The position numbers and the translations under genes were made by a program. The notes under the pieces are model-generated. The model saw only the letters and a program-made list of their open reading frames with translations. It did no database searches and was not told where the DNA came from. Shown here piece after piece: positions 1 to 5,439 of a stretch of DNA of 7,617 nt. Numbering within the stretch: position 1 is the first letter of the stretch; each line of letters starts with the position of its first letter. This DNA comes from Acidimicrobiaceae bacterium. Lineage in GTDB: Bacteria > Actinomycetota > Acidimicrobiia > Acidimicrobiales > RAAP-2. Location: positions 10,387-18,003 of the forward strand of contig PKZI01000154.1 of NCBI GenBank assembly GCA_003133005.1, read 5' to 3'.

Positions 1-506
1 GCGTTCGTACCTTCGATGCCGAGGCCCGCGCGCATACACGCGAGCGTGTGTGCTTCGACGATGTCACGACCGGGCATCTTGGCGCCGCCGACACCGCAGT
101 AGTAAGGACCTTGGGGTGGTGGGAAGCCGACTTCGGGCCAACCGTACGGGCGGCCTTCCTGAAAGAACGTGTACTCCTGTTCGATGCCGAACATTGGTTC
201 CATGCTCGCGTACTTCTTCGCGACTTCAGCGAGCGCGTGACGGGTGTTCGTGACGTGCGGGGTGAAGTCGGCGTTCAGTACTTCGCACATGACGAGTACG
301 TCCTTCTCACCGCGCAGCGGATCCTTACACTGGAATACCGGCACGAGGACGCAGTCCGAGAAGTGGCCCGTCGCTTGGTTGGTGCTCGAGCCATCAAAGC
401 CCCAGATTGGTGGCTTCTTGCCGTCCGCCACGATCTTGGTCTTGCTCCGAAGTTCCCGGGTGGGTTCGGTTCCGTCAATCCAGATGTACTCAGCTTGATA
501 CGACAA
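1..506 (-). CDS. glnII: Type II (eukaryotic-type) glutamine synthetase, N-terminal part, cut by window edge
   Basis: Catalyses glutamate + NH3 + ATP to glutamine in the cytoplasm. Only the first 168 residues are visible; the family is usually about 340, and the gene continues beyond position 1. The minus-strand translation opens SYQAEYIWIDGTEPTRELRS. It contains the beta-grasp motif GFDGSST (residues 36-42), then the start of the catalytic domain with the metal-binding FGIEQEYTF (106-114, carrying the paired glutamates E109 and E111). GWPEVGFP and PQGPYYCGVGGAKMPGRD (131-148) are typical of GSII rather than GSI. The start is TTG at 506-504. An in-frame TGA lies seven codons upstream and the first in-frame Met is residue 74, while a good AAGGAG site sits 5 bases before the TTG. 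The gene is divergent from nadE, whose enzyme consumes glutamine. The identification is secure; the symbol follows Streptomyces usage. Confidence 0.95.
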   Translation of the reverse strand, partial: MSYQAEYIWIDGTEPTRELRSKTKIVADGKKPPIWGFDGSSTNQATGHFSDCVLVPVFQCKDPLRGEKDVLVMCEVLNADFTPHVTNTRHALAEVAKKYASMEPMFGIEQEYTFFQEGRPYGWPEVGFPPPQGPYYCGVGGAKMPGRDIVEAHTLACMRAGLGIEGTN

Positions 507-511
507 TGTCG

Positions 512-517
512 CTCCTT
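512..517 (-). promoter_or_regulatory. Ribosome binding site of glnII (AAGGAG) fixing the TTG start
   Basis: Read on the minus strand the sequence is gaAGGAGcgacaTTG. The AAGGAG core ends five bases before the TTG codon at 506-504. This placement is the main reason for accepting a TTG start. Confidence 0.8.
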
Positions 518-527
518 CAAAATGTCA

Positions 528-544
528 TCGCGTGCTCCACGCGA
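528..544. repeat. Perfect inverted repeat TCGCGTG-N3-CACGCGA in the glnII leader region
   Basis: Two perfect 7-base arms (528-534 and 538-544) flank a 3-base centre (ctc), about 10 bases upstream of the glnII RBS. It could be a dimeric-regulator operator in DNA, or a compact hairpin in the glnII 5' UTR. Nothing in the window identifies a cognate regulator. Confidence 0.6.
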
Positions 545-556
545 CCTCCACAATTC

Positions 557-570
557 TGCCCGACGGGGCA
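557..570. repeat. Short inverted repeat TGCCC-GACG-GGGCA in the glnII/nadE intergenic region
   Basis: Two perfect 5-base arms surround a 4-base centre, 13 bases from the longer inverted repeat at 528-544. At this size it may be chance in GC-rich DNA. It is recorded because the whole divergent control region is only 144 bases. Confidence 0.3.
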
Positions 571-638
571 CGGTGGCATCCGGCATTCTGTTAACCCAGT
601 GTGAAACGTTGACCTAAAAATTTGAACGTTCTCGCCAT

Positions 639-644
639 TAGGCT
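639..644 (+). promoter_or_regulatory. Probable -10 element TAGGCT for leaderless nadE
   Basis: TAGGCT fits TAnnnT and lies exactly 6 bases before the GTG at 651, so transcription would begin at or next to the start codon. The bases before the GTG (caggcc) hold no convincing Shine-Dalgarno. A TTGACC at 609-614 resembles a -35 box but is 24 bases away, too far for this hexamer, so any -35 contact is unclear. Confidence 0.5.
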
Positions 645-650
645 CAGGCC

Positions 651-2420
651 GTGCCCGTCCTTCGACTCGCCATGGCCCAAATGAACGCGGTGGTGGGCGG
701 TTTTACGCAAAACGTCGCGAGCTTGCATCGATTCCGCACGCAGGCGGCGAGCGTGGGCGCCGATCTCGTACTCTCACCCGAGTTGTCTCTCATGGGCTAC
801 CCCCCCGAAGACTTGCTGCTGCGCGAGGGCTTCATCGAGGCGGCGGACGCCGCGCTGGCGCAATTGAGCATGGCCCAGAATCTGCCACCTCTCTTGGTAG
901 GTATGGCGCTCAGTGAAGGCATCCGTGGACTGCGTCTCGCCCCCTCGTCAGACGGACGCGACGTCACTCGCGTGCTCGACGCCGCGGGTCCCGGTCACGT
1001 GGGCGACGCCCTGGTCGCGGTGAGCGAACAAGGCATCGTCGCGGTCGCTACGAAGCGGCTGTTACCGAACTACGACGTGTTCGACGAACTTCGTTACTTC
1101 CACCCCGGCGTGGGTGCGCACACCATCATCAATGTCGAGGGTGTTGCGGTTGGATTACTAATTTGTGAAGATGTCTGGACCGCGGACGGTCCGGCCGCGG
1201 AACTCGCGGCGGCGGGTGCGACGCTCATTGTGGTGGCCAACGCGTCGCCGTACGCGCGAGGACGCCGCGACGATCGCGAGGCGATGTTGCGCGAACGCGC
1301 ACTAGAAACGAACTGCCCTATTGCCTACGTGAATATGGTGGGGGGCCAAGACGAACTGGTCTTTGACGGCCAGAGCATGGTGGTCGACGAGCGCGGCGAG
1401 ATCATTGCGCGCGCGAGCGCCTTTAACGAGGAGTTGCTCGTCGTAGAGATCGAAGCACGCGCGTCCTCGGCGGGTATCGTTCTCGACACGCTCTACGCGA
1501 TCGACCCGAGTCGCGAGCAGCCCTTGCACGTGAACCAAGTGGCGCCGGCCCTGAGTGAGGTGGAAGAGATCTACGAGGCGCTCGTGATGGGCACGCGTGA
1601 CTACTTGCGAAAGAACGGGTTTCGTTCGGCGATAATTGGATTGTCGGGCGGAATCGACTCGTCGCTGGTCGCAGCGATCGCGGTCGACGCGTTAGGAGCT
1701 CAGGCGGTGCGAGGGTTCGCCATGCCGAGTCGTTACTCGTCAGGGCACTCGGTCGACGACGCGTTCGAACTCGCCAAGCGTCTCGACATCGAGATCACGA
1801 CACTGTCGATCGAGCCGGCCCACGACGTGATGGGGCACATGCTCGCGCCCGTGCTCGATGGCGAACCGCAGGGCGTGACCGACGAGAACCTGCAGTCGCG
1901 CATACGAGGTGTGATGATGATGGCGATCTCGAACGCGACAGGCGCGATTGTTCTGACCACCGGCAACAAGTCCGAGATGGCGACGGGTTACTCAACGTTG
2001 TACGGCGATTCGGCCGGTGGGTTCGCCGTGATAAAGGACGTGCCCAAGACGCTCGTCTACGAGTTGTGTCGCTTTCGCAACGAGAGGGCGGTTGAGGTCG
2101 GTGACCCCGAACCAATCCCCTTGTCGGTTCTCACGAAGGCACCTTCTGCGGAGCTGCGTCTTGATCAACGTGACGATCAGAGTCTGCCACCCTATGACGA
2201 GCTCGATCCGCTGCTCCAGCTCTACGTCGAGGGCGACGCCACCGCCGAAGAGATGATCGCGAGTGGCCACGACCCCGAGTTGGTACTGCGCATCGCGCGG
2301 TTGGTGGACGCGAGTGAGTACAAGCGTCGCCAGATGCCGCCGGGCGTTCGAATCTCGAAAAAAGCGTTTGGTCGCGATCGTCGAATGCCGATCACCAACG
2401 CGTTTCGTCCTGAACCGTGA
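651..2420 (+). CDS. nadE: Glutamine-dependent NAD+ synthetase
   Basis: Performs the last step of NAD+ synthesis: deamido-NAD+ + glutamine + ATP to NAD+ + glutamate + AMP + PPi, in the cytoplasm. The N-terminal nitrilase-type glutaminase domain (about 1-270) shows the Glu-Lys-Cys triad: E44 in SPELSLMGYPPEDLL, K135 in TKRLLPNYDVFDE and C172 in LLICEDVW. The C-terminal synthetase domain (about 300-589) has the PP-loop SGGIDSS (332-338), ENLQSRIRG (412-420), TTGNKSEMATGYSTLYGD (436-453) and the closing YKRRQMPPG and FGRDRRMPI motifs. Its 589 residues fit the full two-domain form, so it can draw ammonia from glutamine. The GTG start gives the expected N-terminus (VPVLRLAMAQMNAVVGG). One oddity is an extra stretch of about 25 residues between the glutaminase Glu and Lys (residues 88-118). 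It overlaps the next gene by 4 bases. Confidence 0.97.
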   Translation: MPVLRLAMAQMNAVVGGFTQNVASLHRFRTQAASVGADLVLSPELSLMGYPPEDLLLREGFIEAADAALAQLSMAQNLPPLLVGMALSEGIRGLRLAPSSDGRDVTRVLDAAGPGHVGDALVAVSEQGIVAVATKRLLPNYDVFDELRYFHPGVGAHTIINVEGVAVGLLICEDVWTADGPAAELAAAGATLIVVANASPYARGRRDDREAMLRERALETNCPIAYVNMVGGQDELVFDGQSMVVDERGEIIARASAFNEELLVVEIEARASSAGIVLDTLYAIDPSREQPLHVNQVAPALSEVEEIYEALVMGTRDYLRKNGFRSAIIGLSGGIDSSLVAAIAVDALGAQAVRGFAMPSRYSSGHSVDDAFELAKRLDIEITTLSIEPAHDVMGHMLAPVLDGEPQGVTDENLQSRIRGVMMMAISNATGAIVLTTGNKSEMATGYSTLYGDSAGGFAVIKDVPKTLVYELCRFRNERAVEVGDPEPIPLSVLTKAPSAELRLDQRDDQSLPPYDELDPLLQLYVEGDATAEEMIASGHDPELVLRIARLVDASEYKRRQMPPGVRISKKAFGRDRRMPITNAFRPEP

Positions 2421-2920
2421 CCCAGGACGTTGACGTTGTCGCGCACCTCGGCGACTGCTTTGACGCGACCTATCGCGGACTCGGCGAGTTAGCGCCGCTC
2501 ATGAGTAACGACGCATTCGTCGTCGTGACCCACGAGATGAGTCGGTCTTTTGGTGAGGTGGCCCTTTCGATGCGCGAGTACATGAACCGGCCGCTCGTCC
2601 CGCTACCCGTCATTAGTGCGTTGCTCGCTCGTTCGAACACGCTTGATCCGTCGGGGACTCTCACGCTCTACGCGGTCGCCGTGGTGCTCGGACCGCGTCT
2701 CCTCGTGTCGCTGCGCGACGCGCTCGAGATCGTGAGCGAACCTCGCGCCCGGGAGATCTTTGACGAGGGCCAGCTCGTGACCGTGCGCCAAGTACGACGG
2801 GTGGGTGAGTTAGTTGCCGAGCCGGGGATCGACGAGACCAGTTGGCTCGCGGGAGTGCGTGAACTTGGCGACATGGTTGAATTTGGCCAAAACGCGGAAA
2901 GTTTCGGTCTTTTCCGCTAG
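2417..2920 (+). CDS. Uncharacterised 167-residue protein, translationally coupled to nadE
   Basis: I do not recognise this family. The start GTG (2417-2419) overlaps the nadE stop as GTGA, which strongly suggests coupled translation and one mRNA. Codon third positions are C/G-rich like its neighbours, and no competing frame gives a better product. The protein looks soluble, acidic and mainly helical. A hydrophobic stretch at about 81-97 (LTLYAVAVVLGPRLLVS) is interrupted by Pro and Arg and is more like a buried helix than a membrane span. There is no signal peptide, Cys/His metal site, P-loop or obvious DNA-binding motif. The position between nadE and a sigma factor gives no firm functional clue. 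The coding call is fairly sure; the function is unknown. Confidence 0.8.
   Translation: MTQDVDVVAHLGDCFDATYRGLGELAPLMSNDAFVVVTHEMSRSFGEVALSMREYMNRPLVPLPVISALLARSNTLDPSGTLTLYAVAVVLGPRLLVSLRDALEIVSEPRAREIFDEGQLVTVRQVRRVGELVAEPGIDETSWLAGVRELGDMVEFGQNAESFGLFR
2894..2917 (+). other. Hairpin at the 3' end of the 167-residue gene
   Basis: The arms GCGGAAA (2894-2900) and TTTCCGC (2911-2917) are perfect 7-base complements with a 10-base loop, and the TAG stop follows at 2918-2920. No T-run follows, so it is not a standard intrinsic terminator. It could slow or partly end transcription before the sigma gene, or be an RNA-processing or stability element. Confidence 0.45.
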
Positions 2921-2955
2921 AGTGGCACTCCCCGTTTGTTGGTTGCGCATCACCG

Positions 2956-2961
2956 TATAAC
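2956..2961 (+). promoter_or_regulatory. Candidate -10 box TATAAC for the sigma factor gene
   Basis: TATAAC matches five of six bases of TATAAT and lies 39 bases before the ATG, leaving room for a leader that includes the RBS. TTGTTG at 2936-2941 is the nearest -35-like hexamer, but its 14-base spacing is too short. The -10 call is therefore tentative. It would give the sigma gene its own promoter downstream of nadE. Confidence 0.4.
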
Positions 2962-2991
2962 TAAAGGTGCCAGAAAAATAGGGGCCCACTT

Positions 2992-2996
2992 AGGAG
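2992..2996 (+). promoter_or_regulatory. Ribosome binding site AGGAG of the sigma factor gene
   Basis: AGGAG followed by aaat and then the ATG at 3001. It fixes the start and contrasts with the SD-less nadE, HAD and permease genes. Confidence 0.85.
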
Positions 2997-3000
2997 AAAT

Positions 3001-3954
3001 ATGGCAAAAGACCGTGTCGACCGCGACGATGAAGACCTCGTTCGGCTCTACCTGTCAGATATTGGTCAGTACACGCTGCTCACCAAGGACGACGAAGTTC
3101 ACCTGGCTCAGACCATAGAAGAGGGTCGCGAGGCCAAGGCCGAACTTGACGCCGCCGAAGCCGACAAGAAGATCAAAATCACTCCGAGCAAGAAGTTGGC
3201 CCTGAAGCGTTCCGTACACCGCGGTGACCAGGCCGAACGCGACTTCGTGCAGTCGAACCTTCGACTCGTGGTGTCAATCGCCAAGAAGTATCAAGCGTCG
3301 GGCTTGCCGCTACTTGACCTTATTCAAGAGGGAAACCTCGGACTCATGCACGCCGTCGAGAAGTTCGACTGGCGCAAGGGATTCAAGTTCTCCACGTACG
3401 CCACGTGGTGGATACGTCAGGCCATCACTCGCGGAATCGCGAACACCGGACGAACCATTCGTCTCCCGGTACACGCCGGTGACACCTTGGCGCGCGTGCA
3501 AAAGGCGCAGTCTCGTTTGGAGCTGAAGTTCGGTCGTCCGCCGACGATCAAGGAGCTTTGTGACGAGTGTGAGATGCCCGAGGACAAGCTGATCGAGGCG
3601 CTGCGCTTTCGCTCAGAGCCCATCTCGTTGTCCGAGCCGCTTCGCGAAGATGGCGACGCGGAACTCGGTGACGTGGTCGAGGATCGTTCGGCCGAATCGC
3701 CCTTCGACGTCGCCGCGGTCAAGATGATGCCCGCCGCGATTGAGAAGTTGCTTCAACCGCTCGACGAGCGTGAGCAGAAGATCCTTCGAATGCGCTTCGG
3801 ACTCGATGGTGCGGGAGAGATCCGCACCCTCGAAGACGTGGGCGCGGAGATGAACTTGACGCGCGAGCGAATCCGTCAGATCGAGGCGCGCGCAATGAGC
3901 AAACTTCGTCATCCATCGTCGGACACCGGCGCGCGCGACCTGTTGACGCTCTAA
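3001..3954 (+). CDS. RNA polymerase sigma-70 family factor, SigB-like size (group 2, or a short primary sigma)
   Basis: Directs RNA polymerase to promoters. Domains in order: region 1.2 (about 11-42, DLVRLYLSDIGQYTLLTKDD); region 2 (about 82-157), with the core-binding DLIQEGNLGLMHAVEKFDWR and the -10 recognition helix STYATWWIRQAITR (131-144); region 3 (about 158-235), with the finger segment EPISLSEPLREDGDAELGD; and region 4 (about 250-306), with the -35 helix-turn-helix TLEDVGAEMNLTRERIRQIE (276-295). At 317 residues it lacks the long N-terminal region 1.1 of typical actinobacterial SigA, and it is close to M. tuberculosis SigB as I recall it (about 323). The usual ADQ(A/S) after region 2.4 is ANTG here, and the HM(I/V)E of region 3.0 is HAGD. 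The C-terminus ends GARDLLTL rather than LRDYL. The sigma-70 family call is certain; primary versus alternative role is not, so no symbol is given. Its stop overlaps that of the convergent HAD gene. Confidence 0.93.
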   Translation: MAKDRVDRDDEDLVRLYLSDIGQYTLLTKDDEVHLAQTIEEGREAKAELDAAEADKKIKITPSKKLALKRSVHRGDQAERDFVQSNLRLVVSIAKKYQASGLPLLDLIQEGNLGLMHAVEKFDWRKGFKFSTYATWWIRQAITRGIANTGRTIRLPVHAGDTLARVQKAQSRLELKFGRPPTIKELCDECEMPEDKLIEALRFRSEPISLSEPLREDGDAELGDVVEDRSAESPFDVAAVKMMPAAIEKLLQPLDEREQKILRMRFGLDGAGEIRTLEDVGAEMNLTRERIRQIEARAMSKLRHPSSDTGARDLLTL

Positions 3955-4718
3955 ATTCGACGCATCCGCATGCGGCCGAGAACCGCGGCGACACTAAAGA
4001 CGATCGCACTGATAATAAAAGGTGTATGCGACCGGGACCGGTCGTGTGCACGCACCGGATGGGTGAAACTTAGGATTGGCCACTCGCATTCGTGAGCGAC
4101 TTTTGCCAATTGTCGATCGGGGTTGACCGCGTAGGCGTGTCCAACTTGTCGAAGCATGGGAACGTCGGTCTCTGAGTCGGAGTACGCGAAGCAGTCCGCG
4201 AGATCGATCCCACGCTGCTCGCAGAGTTCGCGCACGGCGAGTGCTTTATTCTCCCCCTGAGCGAAAAAGACCATTTTCCCCGTGAATTTACCGTTCTCGT
4301 CAATCTCGGCCTTGGAAGATATCGCTCCGGTGATCCCGAGTAATTCCGCGAAGGGTTCGACGATCTCTTGGGGCGCCATGCTCACGAGCCAGACCTCGTC
4401 ACCTTCGGAGAGGTGGTGGTCAATGAGTTCGAGCGCTTCGTCATAGATCAAGGGTTCGACCACTTCATTGATGGTCTCAGCGACCATCGTGCGAACTTCG
4501 TCGCGGTCCCAGCCCTTCGTTACTCGCAACACCGACTCTCGTATCTTGTTCAACTTCTCGTCGTCGGCGCCAAATCGCATGAAGAGTAAGTGGCTGAAGA
4601 CGCCCCACACCAGCGTGCGCCGGCGCAGCATTCCACGCGCGTGAAGTTCGGGTCCAAGCGCGATCAGTGACGACTTGGCGATCACTGTCTTGTCGAGGTC
4701 GAAAAAGGCGGCGCGCAT
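3951..4718 (-). CDS. HAD superfamily phosphatase, subfamily IB (SerB-like), with C-terminal membrane helix
   Basis: A 255-residue hydrolase with all four HAD motifs: I, FFDLDKT (nucleophile D7, acid/base D9); II, VSMAPQE (S113); III, GENKAL (K158); IV, AYSDSETDVPML (D181, D185). The helical cap between motifs I and II (about 15-100) marks subfamily IB, which includes phosphoserine phosphatases and actinobacterial lipid-linked phosphatases. The substrate cannot be named from sequence. Residues 232-248 (TPFIISAIVFSVAAVLG) form one hydrophobic helix followed by RMRMRRI, so the protein is probably tail-anchored with its catalytic domain in the cytoplasm. The ATG at 4718-4716 has no Shine-Dalgarno; a TAGCAT six bases upstream suggests leaderless transcription. 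It lies 52 bases after the second RCK gene on the same strand, so read-through is also possible. The stop overlaps the sigma gene's stop. Confidence 0.9.
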   Translation of the reverse strand: MRAAFFDLDKTVIAKSSLIALGPELHARGMLRRRTLVWGVFSHLLFMRFGADDEKLNKIRESVLRVTKGWDRDEVRTMVAETINEVVEPLIYDEALELIDHHLSEGDEVWLVSMAPQEIVEPFAELLGITGAISSKAEIDENGKFTGKMVFFAQGENKALAVRELCEQRGIDLADCFAYSDSETDVPMLRQVGHAYAVNPDRQLAKVAHECEWPILSFTHPVRAHDRSRSHTPFIISAIVFSVAAVLGRMRMRRI

Positions 4719-4724
4719 AACCCA

Positions 4725-4730
4725 ATGCTA
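4725..4730 (-). promoter_or_regulatory. Probable -10 element TAGCAT for leaderless HAD gene
   Basis: Read on the minus strand the sequence is TAGCAT-tgggtt-ATG, with the hexamer 6 bases before the start codon. No -35-like hexamer is seen at 16-18 bases upstream, and no Shine-Dalgarno is present. The geometry matches the elements before nadE and the permease. Confidence 0.5.
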
Positions 4731-4770
4731 CGTGTCGACGTTTACGCCGGTATGGCAGTGGCGTTACGAC

Positions 4771-5439
4771 TTAGGCAATGAATGCGACAGAACACTCGTT
4801 TGCGGCGTCTTCGCGGGCGATCAAGATGACGTGATCGTGTTCTACGAAGTGCATCGTTGGCGAAGGCACCAGGGGCTGGTCGCTTCGCACGACCGCGACC
4901 ACGCGCACACTGTCGGGTAGTCGCAGTTCGTCAAGGCTGAGGTCCTTGGCGATCGCGGGCGCGTTGGCCGCGAGCGTGATCTCGATCAGTCGCATACGAC
5001 CGTGCGCGAGGTCCATCAAGTTGATGATCGATCCGACCTCCACGGCCTCGTCGACAAGCGACGTGATCAACGCGGGCGTCGACACTGAGATGTCGACGCC
5101 CCATGTTTCGTTGAACAGCCACTCGTTGCGAGAGTTGTTGATGCGGGCGATAACGCGCGGCACGCCGAATTCCTGTTTGCAGAGCCAACTGATCACGAGG
5201 TTGTCTTCATCGTCACCGGTGGCGGCGATCACGACGTCGACGTTGCGGATGTCGGCGGCCGCCAAACTCGCGTACTCGCACGCGTCCGCGGCCATGACGT
5301 TCACGCCGGGAAGCAAGGTCTTGAGTTTTTCGGCCGTGGCCGTGTTGTGCTCGAGCAAACTCACGTCGTGGTGACGATCGAGCAAGTCGAGCGATATGGC
5401 GGTGCCCACCGATCCACCGCCGGCGACGACGACTCTCAT
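4771..5439 (-). CDS. TrkA-type RCK potassium-transport regulatory protein (second of pair, CeoC-like)
   Basis: A cytoplasmic 222-residue protein of the single-RCK class. The RCK_N Rossmann domain (about 1-120) starts MRVVVAGGGSVGTAISLDLL, with the dinucleotide loop GGGSVG (7-12) and E30 at the end of the second strand, where such domains bind the ribose of NAD(H) or ATP. The RCK_C (TrkA_C) domain (about 148-210) carries DSVRVVAVVR (176-185). The ATG overlaps the stop of the upstream RCK gene as ATGA (5436-5439), so the two are translationally coupled and probably form a heteromeric ring. Layout and sequence recall M. tuberculosis CeoC. RCK proteins gate or control K+ transporters in response to nucleotides, and in some phyla c-di-AMP through RCK_C; ligand and partner here are inferred. 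No membrane segment is present. Confidence 0.92.
   Translation of the reverse strand: MRVVVAGGGSVGTAISLDLLDRHHDVSLLEHNTATAEKLKTLLPGVNVMAADACEYASLAAADIRNVDVVIAATGDDEDNLVISWLCKQEFGVPRVIARINNSRNEWLFNETWGVDISVSTPALITSLVDEAVEVGSIINLMDLAHGRMRLIEITLAANAPAIAKDLSLDELRLPDSVRVVAVVRSDQPLVPSPTMHFVEHDHVILIAREDAANECSVAFIA

Noticed and set aside
590..607. Possible GlnR-type nitrogen box (GTTAAC ... GAAAC) between glnII and nadE
   Set aside because: The half-sites resemble the gTnAC/GaAAC elements, but the spacing is off by one or more bases and the second repeat pair is absent. It would be worth a matrix scan, but is not supportable by eye.
48..617. Open plus-strand frame of 189 codons
   Set aside because: It is antisense to glnII, whose minus-strand translation gives clear GSII motifs. 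The plus product resembles nothing and only reflects codon bias.
609..637. TTGACC at 609-614 as the -35 of a standard nadE promoter
   Set aside because: At 17-18 bases downstream the hexamers are TCGCCA and CGCCAT, which do not look like a -10 box. The better TAGGCT hexamer is 24 bases away.
4744..4764. Hairpin ACGCC-N11-GGCGT between the second RCK gene and the HAD gene as a terminator
   Set aside because: The stem is only 5 bp with a long loop and no T-run on the minus strand, so it is too weak to call.
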